From Nonomuraea jabiensis (lineage in GTDB: Bacteria > Actinomycetota > Actinomycetes > Streptosporangiales > Streptosporangiaceae): a stretch of DNA of 64,000 bases. The notes below the pieces were generated by a model. That model ran no database searches. It was not told where the DNA came from and worked only from the letters and a program-made list of their open reading frames with translations. Shown here piece by piece: positions 1-6,776 of this stretch (positions are counted from its first letter, which is position 1; each line of letters begins with the position of its first letter). The DNA lies in the NCBI RefSeq assembly GCF_014204795.1, contig NZ_JACHMB010000001.1, positions 9,064,501 to 9,128,500 of the forward strand, read 5' to 3'. A program made the translations under genes and the position numbers.

Positions 1-356
1 GGGTTGTTCGCGGCTTTGAGCATGGTGTCGACGAAGTCGTCGTAGCCGCCGCCGTTCTCGATGACGAGCTTGGCCTTGGACAGGGCGAGCTGGTTCTGCG
101 TGTTGGCCTCGTAGGAGTGCGGATCCTGCTCGGGGTCGGTGATGATCGAGGTCACCTGGACCTTGTCGCCGCCGATCTGCTTGGCGATATCGCCGTACAC
201 GTTGGTCGAAGCCACGACCGTGATCGGCGCAGACATCGTTGCGGAGCCATCGGCGCCGGGTGTCGAAGGGGGCGAGGAGGATCCGCAAGCCGCCAGGACC
301 AACGAAGCCAAGCCGGCCAGGGCGAACAGTGAGGGGCGGCTCAGAGGAGGGTACAT
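1..356 (-). CDS. znuA: Zinc ABC transporter substrate-binding lipoprotein (ZnuA/TroA family), partial
   Basis: The first 118 residues of a cluster A-I metal-binding lipoprotein are visible; the 3' part lies beyond the left edge. The ATG at 356 opens a signal peptide ending in the lipobox LAACGSS, so the mature protein is predicted to be lipid-anchored on the outer face of the membrane. The segment VVASTNVYGDIAKQIGG is the standard start of the ZnuA fold, and the His of DPEQDPHSYE matches the first metal-ligand histidine of the family. A Zur-like box lies 18 bp upstream. Role by family: capture of Zn(II) (less likely Mn) and delivery to a ZnuBC permease/ATPase, presumably encoded further left. 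The metal is inferred from the Zur box and neighbours. Confidence 0.9.
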   Translation of the reverse strand, partial: MYPPLSRPSLFALAGLASLVLAACGSSSPPSTPGADGSATMSAPITVVASTNVYGDIAKQIGGDKVQVTSIITDPEQDPHSYEANTQNQLALSKAKLVIENGGGYDDFVDTMLKAANN

Positions 357-373
357 ACCTCTCCTAGAGGAAA

Positions 374-388
374 TGATAATGATTTTCA
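374..388 (-). promoter_or_regulatory. Zur box upstream of znuA
   Basis: TGATAATGATTTTCA is a near-palindrome differing by one base from TGAAAATGATTTTCA, a typical actinobacterial Zur operator. It sits 18 bp upstream of the znuA start, where Zn-loaded Zur would block transcription. Binding is inferred from sequence and from the zur gene at 5121-5579. Confidence 0.85.
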
Positions 389-493
389 GTTTAATGTAGC
401 ACTGGTCCTGGAAGCAGCGCCAGAGTCCGGATGTCGCTTGGGGGCACGTGATGCTTGGGGCATGCGCAGCGGGGACCGTAGGCGGCCGTTCGT

Positions 494-757
494 CTACTCG
501 TACGGCTCGGCAGGCGTGGCTACCGGATCGACCTTGGACGCGGCCGCTCTCCAGCGGGGTGGTGTCCGCGTCGACGATGGCGGGTGGAGGCATGTGGGAG
601 TCCAGCTCGTTTTGCTGGACGGCGTACGAGCCGAGGGCGGGCGGCGCGATCAGGGCAGCGGCCGGAACCCGGCTTGATGTAGTTGGCGAAGTCCGTGGAG
701 AAGGCGGAGATCTTCAACGGCGCCCCGCCGAGCAGGAGGAGCAGCAGGCTCTGCGAT
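494..757 (-). pseudogene. Decayed duplicate of the TIGR03943 permease subunit
   Basis: Pieces of a second copy of the 796-1491 gene can be read on the minus strand. The N-terminal piece SLLLLLLGGAPLKISAFS...NYIKPG matches ALLLTLGATLLSISAFS...NYVRPG of the intact copy. After a frame change comes LIAPPALGSYA (intact: LIAPPALGSFA), and the end TPAEPYE-stop matches QPAEPYE-stop. The region between the second membrane segment and LIAPPALGS is deleted, most of the extracytoplasmic domain is gone, and no good start codon remains. A functional product is unlikely. It lies just downstream of the intact gene in the same direction, consistent with tandem duplication followed by decay. Confidence 0.75.
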
Positions 758-795
758 AGGGACCCGCATGACGATGGCCGGGTGGTCGAGCCGAC

Positions 796-1491
796 TCATT
801 CGTAGGGTTCCGCCGGTTGCTCGACGGCGGTCACAGTGGCAGCGGTCATCGCGGGGGCCGCGTAATCGTAGGGGATCCCGTGCTTCCAGGGGATCCACGT
901 GCCCGTGACCTCCACCCAGGAGTTCTCCTTGGGCGCGGGAGCGCCTTCCACGGCGACCTTCATGGCGAATGCGTCCGCGGCGCAGCAGCTGATCCGCATC
1001 CTGGTGACGTACCAGCGCCTGCCGGTCCTCGGCAGCGTGACGAAGCCGGTCAGCCGGACGCGCGTGCCCGCCAGGGACAGGCCCGATGGTGTGTACGCGC
1101 GCCCGATGAACTCGCTCAGCGTCAGCCCGGTCACCTGGCCGTTGGTGAGCGGGCGATAGGCGGCGGTCCGCAGCGGTGCTGGGGCGCCGTCATCGCGCCC
1201 GGCCGCAAAGGAGCCGAGCGCGGGAGGGGCGATCAGGACCAGGGCGAACACCGGCACGGCGAGCAGCCAGGCCACGCGATGGCCGTGCCCGGTCCCGTGC
1301 GCGTCGGCCCGGCCGAGCCATTCCTGGGCGATGGACAGCAGCCCGAGGGCTGCCAGCACCACGCCGGCCGCGATGATGAGCGGCCGGAAGCCGGGTCTGA
1401 CGTAGTTGACGTACGTCGCGGAGAAGGCGGAGATGCTCAGCAACGTCGCGCCGAGCGTCAGCAGCAGGGCCCCCTGCGTCTGACGCCTCAC
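796..1491 (-). CDS. TIGR03943/UPF0703-type permease partner protein
   Basis: A 231-aa protein with two N-terminal membrane segments (about residues 6-25 and 32-50), a third near 75-95, and a C-terminal extracytoplasmic domain containing RISCCAADA and WVEVTGTW. This is the layout of TIGR03943 (YcgQ-like), which is habitually encoded next to UPF0718 permeases. The start is the GTG at 1491, overlapping the stop of the permease gene by GTGA, so the two are translationally coupled. The CC pair could bind metal. With cobW and rpsR upstream in the same direction, it is probably part of the Zur-controlled leftward operon. Molecular function is unproven for the family. Confidence 0.85.
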   Translation of the reverse strand: MRRQTQGALLLTLGATLLSISAFSATYVNYVRPGFRPLIIAAGVVLAALGLLSIAQEWLGRADAHGTGHGHRVAWLLAVPVFALVLIAPPALGSFAAGRDDGAPAPLRTAAYRPLTNGQVTGLTLSEFIGRAYTPSGLSLAGTRVRLTGFVTLPRTGRRWYVTRMRISCCAADAFAMKVAVEGAPAPKENSWVEVTGTWIPWKHGIPYDYAAPAMTAATVTAVEQPAEPYE

Positions 1492-2495
1492 AGCAGCGCC
1501 CAGCCCGCGACGAAACTGACGCCGATCGCCAGCCCGAGCGTGAGAGGAGCGAAGCGCCAGGCGAACGCGCGGCCGAAGGTACCCGCCTGGAGCGCGATGA
1601 GCTTCAGGTCGACCATCGGCCCCACCACGAGGAACGCCAGCTTGGCCGTCGGGGAGAACGCGGTGAGCGAGGCGGCCACGAACGCGTCGGCCTCCGAGCA
1701 GATCGACAGCAGCACCGCCAGGAACGCCAGCACCAGCACCGACACCACCGGCACCCCGGCCACCGCGGTCAGCCACGCGCGGGGGATCACCACGTTCAGC
1801 GTCGCCGCCGCCAGGGCGCCGACGACCAGGAACCCGCCGGCGTGCATCAGGTCGTGCCGCATCCCGTCCAGGAAGGCGCTCCACCTGCCCTGCCCGTGCG
1901 CGACCGGGCGGCGAGGAGTCGGGAGCCACGCGGCCCGCCCGAACCGGGCCCAGATCCATCCGGCCAGCACGGCCACCGTCAGCGAAGCGCCGAACCGCGC
2001 GACCACCATCGCGGGGTCGTCGGGGAAGGCCACCGCGGTGGCCACCAGCACCACCGGGTTGATCGCCGGCGAGGCCAGCAGGAACGCCAGCGCCGCGGGC
2101 GGCGCCACACCCCGAGCCATCAGCCCCGAGGCCACCGGCACCGACGCGCACTCGCAACCGGGCAGCACCGCACCGGCCACTCCGGCCACCGGCACCGCCG
2201 CGTAGGTGCGGCGGGGCAGTGCCCGGGTCCAGAACGACGCGGGCACGAACGCGGTGATGGCCGCCGACAGCGCCACCCCGAACACCAGGAACGGCAGCGC
2301 CTGCACGCACACCGCCACGAACACGGTCGCCCAGGTCTGTAGCGCCGGAGCCGTCAGATATGGCGCAAGCAGGAACCGGCCCGCCGCCAGCAAGGCCACC
2401 AGGACGATGAACGCCCACGGCAGCCGGATCTCGCCGGTGTCCCGGCCCTGCCCGGAATGGGGCGCGAGGTGGTCGGTCGTGCTTGTCTCGGTCAT
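1488..2495 (-). CDS. UPF0718 (YraQ/YcgR-like) permease
   Basis: A 335-aa integral membrane protein with about eight hydrophobic segments. It carries the family signatures PGCECASVPVA (residues ~112-122) and CSEADAFVAAS in the second half, both conserved in UPF0718 permeases, with Cys/Glu/Asp residues suited to metal or thiol chemistry inside the membrane. The ATG at 2495 is preceded by a GGGGAG ribosome site. It is coupled to the TIGR03943 gene and lies 91 bp downstream of rpsR, so it probably shares the Zur-controlled promoter in front of cobW. Metal transport is suggested by context; the substrate is unknown. Confidence 0.88.
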   Translation of the reverse strand: MTETSTTDHLAPHSGQGRDTGEIRLPWAFIVLVALLAAGRFLLAPYLTAPALQTWATVFVAVCVQALPFLVFGVALSAAITAFVPASFWTRALPRRTYAAVPVAGVAGAVLPGCECASVPVASGLMARGVAPPAALAFLLASPAINPVVLVATAVAFPDDPAMVVARFGASLTVAVLAGWIWARFGRAAWLPTPRRPVAHGQGRWSAFLDGMRHDLMHAGGFLVVGALAAATLNVVIPRAWLTAVAGVPVVSVLVLAFLAVLLSICSEADAFVAASLTAFSPTAKLAFLVVGPMVDLKLIALQAGTFGRAFAWRFAPLTLGLAIGVSFVAGWALL

Positions 2496-2586
2496 CGCTC
2501 TCCCCGCCCGTGCTGGCAGCAGAGTAGCGGTTCACGCTGCGACGACAGGGCCGTGTTGACTGCTTTTGGTGGGTTCGGCGACCGGG

Positions 2587-2814
2587 TCAGGCGTCGGGCC
2601 GGGAAGTGTAGGGGAGCAGGGCCATCTCCCGAGCGTTCTTGATGGCCTTGGCGATCTGGCGCTGCTGCTGCACGGTGACGCCGGTGACGCGGCGGCTGCG
2701 GATCTTGCCCCGGTCGGAGACGAACTTGCGCAGCAGGTTGGTGTCCTTGTAGTCGATGCGGTCGACGTACAGGAGCGGGTTGGGCTTCTTGCGCGGGGTG
2801 CGGCGGTTCTTCAT
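2587..2814 (-). CDS. rpsR: 30S ribosomal protein bS18, zinc-independent paralog
   Basis: A 75-aa bS18 with the conserved core YVDRIDYKDTNLLRKFVSD and RRVTGVTVQQQRQIAKAIK. No cysteine is present, so it is the C-minus form that needs no zinc. Its ATG overlaps the cobW stop (ATGA), placing it second in a leftward operon. Under zinc starvation such paralogs replace zinc-containing ribosomal proteins and free zinc for essential enzymes; that role is established for the group and inferred here from the Zur box and the five other paralogs encoded divergently. Confidence 0.93.
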   Translation of the reverse strand: MKNRRTPRKKPNPLLYVDRIDYKDTNLLRKFVSDRGKIRSRRVTGVTVQQQRQIAKAIKNAREMALLPYTSRPDA

Positions 2815-3953
2815 GCGTTCTCCTTGATGGTGAGGATGGGGGCGAACGGGTCGTCGTAGCCGGCCCAGGCGTCCGGGCCTGCTGCTTCCTCCGCCTCGGT
2901 GAGCAGGCAGGAGTCGAGCAGGGCGCGGAAGCGGGCGGGATCGAGGCCGGGGCCGGTGAAGACGAGGTGCTGGACGCGGTCGCCGCGCTCGGGGTGCCAG
3001 TCCAGGGCGGCGGCGAGGCGGCGGGCGGGGGAGACCAGGTCCCAGGCGGCTTCGGGCAGGGCGGCCAGCCAGGGGCCGGCGTCCTCGACCGAGACGATGC
3101 CGGCGACGGCGTCCCAGGCCAGCAGTTGGCCGGGCCGGGTGGCCAGCCAGAAGCGGCCGCGTGAGCGTACGGACTCGGTGACCAGCTCGTCGACGGCCTC
3201 GAACAGGCGGGCCGGATGCAGCGGGCGGCGGCTGCGCCAGACGGCGGTGACGATCTCGTCGGTCTGGGTGTCGCAGGGCAGTTGGGCGGTGGCCGGGTCG
3301 ACACGTTCGGCCAGCTCGCCGGTGCACACGGCGGCGCCGGTGACCGGCGGCAGGCAGGACACGGTGTGGATCGGGGTGACGGGGGCGAGGTGGGCGAGGA
3401 CCGTGCGGGACAGTTCGTGGTCGTCTTCGTCGCCGCCGTGCAGGACCAGGCCGGTGGGGTATTCGAGCTGGCGGGCCAGGACCTCGGCGAGGTAGCGCTG
3501 GTCGCCGGCGGCCGCGGGTTTGCCCACCTCGATGAGACGTTCGCCGCGGGTGATGTCGTCGGGCATGGCCTCGGCGTCCAGCGCGGTGAGTACGGCGGTG
3601 AGCCGCAGGATGTCGTGGGCTTCGGCGGAGTCTACGGCCTCGGCCACCGATCGGGGCTCCACCGAGTCCCACAGGTCCGCGATCAGCAGGGGTGCGCCGG
3701 GCGCCAGCAGGACGAGCTGGGGCAGGAGGTCCTCGCGCACGGTGCAGGTGACGCAGCCGTGCGCGAGCCGCATGTCGGCGGTGTCCAGCACGCGTGTCGC
3801 GTCGCGGACGGTGCGGCGGACGCGTCCCCGGGCGACGTCGCTCAGGTCGTGGTGGATGGCGAGCGATCCCGGGTGCTCGGCGAGCAGCCGCTCGACGGTG
3901 GCGGCGCGGGCCGTGCCGTGCAGGCCCGCGACGAGGATGACGGGGGTGGACAC
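2811..3953 (-). CDS. COG0523 (CobW/YciC-like) putative zinc metallochaperone, degenerate P-loop
   Basis: A 380-aa COG0523 protein starting at GTG 3953 behind a CTGGAGG ribosome site. The N-terminal strand and loop VILVAGLHGTARAATVERLL align with the family P-loop, but the GAGKTT core is GTARAA: the nucleotide-binding Lys and Thr are absent. The metal motif is CVTC (Cys67 and Cys70) instead of the usual CXCC. DLWDSVEPR occupies the region of the switch, and the C-terminal CobW_C-type domain (HPARLFEAVDEL, GRFWLATRP) is complete. It leads the leftward Zur-box operon with rpsR. By family it would handle Zn(II) in starvation; loss of the P-loop lysine suggests that it does not hydrolyse GTP normally. 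Confidence 0.87.
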   Translation of the reverse strand: MSTPVILVAGLHGTARAATVERLLAEHPGSLAIHHDLSDVARGRVRRTVRDATRVLDTADMRLAHGCVTCTVREDLLPQLVLLAPGAPLLIADLWDSVEPRSVAEAVDSAEAHDILRLTAVLTALDAEAMPDDITRGERLIEVGKPAAAGDQRYLAEVLARQLEYPTGLVLHGGDEDDHELSRTVLAHLAPVTPIHTVSCLPPVTGAAVCTGELAERVDPATAQLPCDTQTDEIVTAVWRSRRPLHPARLFEAVDELVTESVRSRGRFWLATRPGQLLAWDAVAGIVSVEDAGPWLAALPEAAWDLVSPARRLAAALDWHPERGDRVQHLVFTGPGLDPARFRALLDSCLLTEAEEAAGPDAWAGYDDPFAPILTIKENA

Positions 3954-3974
3954 TGACGCCTCCAGGAGTTGAAG

Positions 3975-3995
3975 TGAAAACCGTTTTCGTTATCA
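3975..3995. promoter_or_regulatory. Double Zur box between cobW and the rpmG operon
   Basis: The 21-bp stretch contains two overlapping Zur-like 15-mers six bases apart: TGAAAACCGTTTTCG on the plus strand and TGATAACGAAAACGG on the minus strand. The core GAAAAC-C-GTTTTC (3976-3988) is a perfect 6-1-6 inverted repeat. It lies 21 bp upstream of the cobW start and 32 bp upstream of the rpmG start, so it can repress both directions. The same 21-bp layout recurs at 6723-6743. Confidence 0.88.
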
Positions 3996-4027
3996 TTGCA
4001 TGGCTTCGCCAGTGGAAAGGAACCGCT

Positions 4028-4192
4028 TTGGCCAGAAATGAGGTGCGACCCGTGATCAAGCTGCGATCCACGGCAGGCACCGGATACACGTACGTGACCA
4101 GGAAAAGCCGCCGGAACACCCCCGACCGGCTCACCCTGCGCAAGTACGACCCGACCATCCGACAGCACGTGCTGTTCCGGGAGGAGCGATGA
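4028..4192 (+). CDS. rpmG: 50S ribosomal protein bL33, zinc-independent paralog
   Basis: A 54-aa bL33 (MARNEVRPVIKLRS, YVTRKSRRNTPDRL, LRKYDP). The TTG at 4028 is chosen because it gives the canonical N-terminus and has AAAGGA seven bases upstream; a longer reading from 3974 would run through the Zur box. There are no cysteines, so the zinc ribbon is lost (C-minus form). It is the first gene of the rightward rpmG-rpmE-rpmB-rpsN-rpmF operon and overlaps the next start by ATGA. Confidence 0.93.
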   Translation: MARNEVRPVIKLRSTAGTGYTYVTRKSRRNTPDRLTLRKYDPTIRQHVLFREER

Positions 4193-4359
4193 AGAAGGGC
4201 GTCCACCCCAGGACGATCGAGTGGACCGCCGGCAACACCTATCCCGTCGTGGACGTCGACGTGTCCTCGGCCAGCCACCCCTCCTGCACCGGCCGCAACC
4301 GCGTCCTGCACACCGCAGGCCGCGTCGAGCGGTTCGACCAGCGCTACGGAAGGACCTGA
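4189..4359 (+). CDS. rpmE: 50S ribosomal protein bL31, type-B-like, shortened
   Basis: A 56-aa protein that opens MKKGVHP and passes directly to TIEWTAGNTYPVVDVDVSSASHP, ending GRVERFDQRYG. These blocks are those of type B bL31, normally about 80-90 aa; roughly 25 residues between the initial HP and TIEW are missing. One Cys remains (SCTG) but the zinc-binding cysteines of the type A form are absent. Start and stop overlap rpmG and rpmB in ATGA style, so the short form is translated inside the operon and is unlikely to be an artefact. Whether it still binds the ribosome is unknown. Confidence 0.88.
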   Translation: MKKGVHPRTIEWTAGNTYPVVDVDVSSASHPSCTGRNRVLHTAGRVERFDQRYGRT

Positions 4360-4595
4360 TGTCCGCGCACTGCCAGCTCACCGGCGTCAAGCCGGTCTTC
4401 GGCAACAACGTCTCCCACTCCCACCGCCGTACCCGGCGGCGCTGGGACCCCAACATTCAGCAGCGCCGCTACTGGCTGCCCGGCGAGAGCCGCTACGTCC
4501 GGCTCACGCTCAGCGCCCGGGCGATCAAGACGATCGACCGGATCGGCATCGACAGGGCGATCGCGCAGATCCGGGCCCGGGGAGAGAAGATCTGA
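4359..4595 (+). CDS. rpmB: 50S ribosomal protein bL28, zinc-independent paralog
   Basis: A 78-aa bL28 with CQLTGVKPVFGNNVSHSHRR at the N-terminus and LTLSARAIKTIDRIG near the C-terminus. Only one Cys (residue 5) is present, so the four-cysteine zinc site of the C-plus form is absent. It overlaps rpmE upstream and rpsN downstream by one to three bases, showing tight translational coupling in the Zur-controlled ribosomal operon. Confidence 0.93.
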   Translation: MSAHCQLTGVKPVFGNNVSHSHRRTRRRWDPNIQQRRYWLPGESRYVRLTLSARAIKTIDRIGIDRAIAQIRARGEKI

Positions 4596-4894
4596 TGGCC
4601 AAGAAGAGCAAGATCGCCGCCAACGAGCGGCGCAAGGCCGTGATCCAGCGCTACGCCGCACGCCGGGCGGAGCTGAAGGAGCTCATCCGCACCGGCACTC
4701 CGCAGGAGCGGGCGCAGGCCGCACGGGAGCTAGCCCGACAGCCGCGCGATGCCAGCGCCACCCGCGTCCGCAACCGCGACTCCGTCGACGGCCGTCCCCG
4801 CGGGCACCTCACCAAGTTCGGGCTCTCCCGCGTCCGCTTCCGCGAGATGGCCCACCGCGGCGAACTGCCCGGCATCACGAAGGCGAGCTGGTAG
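4595..4894 (+). CDS. rpsN: 30S ribosomal protein uS14, zinc-independent long form
   Basis: A 99-aa uS14 of the long, zinc-free type: MAKKSKIAANERRKAV, the arginine-rich RPRGHLTKFGLSRVRFREMA and the end PGITKASW. The CXXC-X12-CXXC zinc ribbon of the short form is absent. In many actinobacteria this version is Zur-repressed and used when zinc is scarce. It is the fourth gene of the operon, with the ATG overlapping the rpmB stop. Confidence 0.94.
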   Translation: MAKKSKIAANERRKAVIQRYAARRAELKELIRTGTPQERAQAARELARQPRDASATRVRNRDSVDGRPRGHLTKFGLSRVRFREMAHRGELPGITKASW

Positions 4895-4896
4895 CC

Positions 4897-5064
4897 ATGG
4901 CCGTGCCCAAGCGCAGAACCTCGCGCAGCAACACCCGGCACCGCCGTAGCCAGTGGAAGGCCGCCGTGCCCGACCTCGTCCCGATCATCGTGAACGGGCG
5001 GGAGCTGCGCGTCCCCCGCCGCCTCGTCCGCGCCTACCAGCGGGGACTGATCACGATCGACTGA
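4897..5064 (+). CDS. rpmF: 50S ribosomal protein bL32, zinc-independent paralog
   Basis: A 55-aa bL32 (MAVPKRRTSRSNTRHRRSQWK). The C-terminal half LRVPRRLVRAYQRGLITID has none of the four zinc-ligand cysteines of the C-plus form. It starts two bases after the rpsN stop and is the last gene of the operon, followed 8 bp later by a strong hairpin. Confidence 0.92.
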   Translation: MAVPKRRTSRSNTRHRRSQWKAAVPDLVPIIVNGRELRVPRRLVRAYQRGLITID

Positions 5065-5072
5065 GGCCATGC

Positions 5073-5104
5073 GGCCACCGGGCACGACGACGTGCCCGGT
5101 GGCC
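5073..5104. terminator. Terminator hairpin between rpmF and zur
   Basis: A perfect 14-bp stem (GGCCACCGGGCACG) with a four-base loop ACGA lies between the convergent rpmF and zur genes. There is no U-tract, as is common in high-GC actinobacteria. It probably acts in both directions. Confidence 0.8.
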
Positions 5105-5120
5105 AGTGCGTGTCGTCGTC

Positions 5121-5579
5121 TCATTGGGTGGGTGGCGCGATGGTGCCAGGCTCTCCGGCGAGACGGCAGGTGCCGCAGGTGCCGTAGACCTCAAAGTGGT
5201 GACGTTCGGCCTGGAAGCCGTGCTCGGTGCCCAGGCGTCGTAGCCACCGACCTAGTTCGGGCACCGGAGGCCCCTCGATCACCGTGCCGCAGGACTGACA
5301 GACCAGATGATGATGGTGGTTAGGGCCGCACAATCGATAGGTCGTTTCTCCGTGATCTTCGAAGACGTGCGCGAGGCCGTTCTCCGCCAGGGCGTTGAGT
5401 GTCCGGTAGACCGTCGTCAAGCCGAGACGCGCGCCGTTTGCCTGGAGTTCCTCATGCAGCGCTTGCGCGCTCACGGGCCGTTCCAGCCCGATGAGCCGCT
5501 CTACGACGACGCGCCGCTGACGTGTTGGACTCAGGCCGACGTTCTTGAGCAGCGCCGTCGCGGTGGACGAAGGGGTCAC
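5121..5579 (-). CDS. zur: Zinc uptake regulator Zur (Fur family)
   Basis: A 152-aa Fur-family repressor. The N-terminal winged helix contains LSPTRQRRVVVERL and the recognition segment LGLTTVYRTLNALAENGL. The hinge and dimerisation domain carry HHHHLVCQSCG and CGTC, which supply the metal-site histidines and the structural CXXC pairs. The start is GTG 5579. The protein is assigned to Zur rather than Fur or Nur because of its position amid zinc-free ribosomal paralogs, cobW and znuA and the matching boxes. Zn-bound Zur would repress all boxed operons here, including the metallophore cluster. A box 31 bp upstream of its own start suggests autoregulation. Confidence 0.93.
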   Translation of the reverse strand: MTPSSTATALLKNVGLSPTRQRRVVVERLIGLERPVSAQALHEELQANGARLGLTTVYRTLNALAENGLAHVFEDHGETTYRLCGPNHHHHLVCQSCGTVIEGPPVPELGRWLRRLGTEHGFQAERHHFEVYGTCGTCRLAGEPGTIAPPTQ

Positions 5580-5609
5580 CGACTCAAACTATGACAAGAG
5601 CGGTGAATC

Positions 5610-5624
5610 TGACAATCATTTTCA
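5610..5624 (-). promoter_or_regulatory. Zur box upstream of zur
   Basis: TGACAATCATTTTCA matches the Zur consensus and lies 31 bp upstream of the zur GTG. It implies negative autoregulation. No intact gene is read rightward from it; the adjacent right-hand sequence is a decayed hydrolase. Confidence 0.8.
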
Positions 5625-5646
5625 TTCGGTCGCCGTCGTGCTTTAG

Positions 5647-6101
5647 CTCGCCGACGAGGGCAAGCTGTCCCTTGACGACCCGGTCGGCCTGTCCAAGCCG
5701 GCCTACTTCAAACCGGGCGCGGGCTGGCACTACTCCACCACCAACTATGTCGTGGCGGCCATGCTGATCGAGAAGCTGGCGGGCGGCTCGTACGCGGACG
5801 CGATCAAGGCGAGGATCCTGCGCCCGCTGGGTCTCACGCACACGCTTCTGCCGGCCACGCGAAGGTGATGCCCGGCCCGCACGCGCACGGCTACGCCTCA
5901 TACAACGGCAAGATCGTGGACGCCACGCGGATGAACCCGTCGCTGGACAGCGCGTACGGGCACAGCGGCGGCACCTTCGGCTACCTCACCTACGCCCTCA
6001 GATCCGACTCGGGCCGCATGCTCGTGATCTCCGCGAACCCGTACCCGGGCAACGCCCCGGCGGACACCCTGCGGCAGGCTCTGACCGCGACGTTCTGCTG
6101 A
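5647..6101 (+). pseudogene. Serine hydrolase (class C beta-lactamase/DD-peptidase-like) remnant
   Basis: The reading begins inside the protein (LADEGKLSLDDPVG) directly after a stop codon and reaches YSTTNYVVAAMLIEKLAGG, which holds the second family motif (Tyr-X-Asn type). It ends at a TGA at 5866, after which a different frame continues with HGYASYNGKIVD and HSGGTFGYLTYAL, the third motif (HSG) and normal C-terminus. The catalytic SXXK region is missing and the frame is broken, so it should not be active. No start or ribosome site is seen. Confidence 0.85.
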
Positions 6102-6109
6102 CCAGCGGG

Positions 6110-6664
6110 TCAGGGTTCGAGCAGCGCGCGGCAGATGCGGGTGACCTCGTCGAGCAGCCGCCGTTGATCGTCCGGGGCGTGCAGGATGTGATCGGCGGTC
6201 CCGTGCATGGCGTGGTAGAGCACGATGGCGGTCGCTCCGGGGTCGGGGAGTGTCGCGGTCTCTTGGAGGAGGTTGCGCAGCGCGTCGATCGCCAGGTTGG
6301 AGCGAGGCTGCTCGCCCGGCCGGGAGGCGTGGGAGTTGTGCCGGAACAGGACGTCGTGCAGGCGGGTGTCGGACAGGTATTCGGTGATTCCGGCCCGCAG
6401 CCAGGCGTGCACCCGGGCGGGGCCGCTCTCTGCTTCTGAGGCTTGCCGCTGGCGCGCGACGAACCGCTCGACGTATCGGTCGCGCAGCGCCGCCAGGAGC
6501 TCGTCTTTGCTGGCGAAGTGCAGGTAGAAGGTGCCTTTGGCGACTCCCGCACCGACGACCACGTCGTCGATCTTGAGCGCGTCGACGCCGTGGGCCAGGA
6601 CGAGTGACTCGGCGGCGTCGAGCAGGTCGCTGCGCCGCTGCTCGCTGGGTTTGGTCCTGACCAC
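6110..6664 (-). CDS. TetR family transcriptional regulator
   Basis: A 184-aa TetR repressor. The N-terminal helix-turn-helix is clear: RSDLLDAAESLVLAHGVDAL followed by VGAGVAKGTFYLHFASKDEL (residues ~33-52). The C-terminal ligand domain is unassigned. It is transcribed divergently from the MFS genes, and the 112-bp gap contains a perfect 6-1-6 inverted repeat (6750-6762) and a Zur-like box. It probably represses the efflux genes and itself, responding to an exported compound; the metallophore or an intermediate is a possible ligand (inference). Confidence 0.88.
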   Translation of the reverse strand: MVRTKPSEQRRSDLLDAAESLVLAHGVDALKIDDVVVGAGVAKGTFYLHFASKDELLAALRDRYVERFVARQRQASEAESGPARVHAWLRAGITEYLSDTRLHDVLFRHNSHASRPGEQPRSNLAIDALRNLLQETATLPDPGATAIVLYHAMHGTADHILHAPDDQRRLLDEVTRICRALLEP

Positions 6665-6722
6665 CTGCCTCCTTCCGGCTGCTGTCGACCTTAGCGGATC
6701 TCCGCATCCATCCTCTTGTCAA

Positions 6723-6743
6723 TGAAAATCGTTTCCGTTATCG
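6723..6743 (+). promoter_or_regulatory. Double Zur-like box upstream of the MFS genes
   Basis: TGAAAATCGTTTCCGTTATCG repeats the 21-bp arrangement at 3975-3995 (TGAAAACCGTTTTCG plus TTATCA), with the two half-overlapping 15-mers six bases apart. It lies 33 bp upstream of the first MFS start and overlaps no coding sequence, so zinc-dependent repression of the exporter pair is likely. Confidence 0.75.
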
Positions 6744-6749
6744 TCCGAC

Positions 6750-6762
6750 TGACTGTCAGTCA
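6750..6762. promoter_or_regulatory. Putative TetR operator
   Basis: TGACTG-T-CAGTCA is a perfect inverted repeat in the divergent TetR/MFS promoter region, seven bases to the right of the Zur box. Its size and position fit a TetR-family operator for the 6110-6664 product. Confidence 0.6.
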
Positions 6763-6776
6763 TTTGGGAGGCGATA

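Noticed and set aside
2492..4311. Long minus-strand frames extending through rpsR and cobW
   Set aside because: Only the rpsR and cobW readings contain conserved protein; the extensions are proline/arginine-rich shadow text crossing the Zur box.
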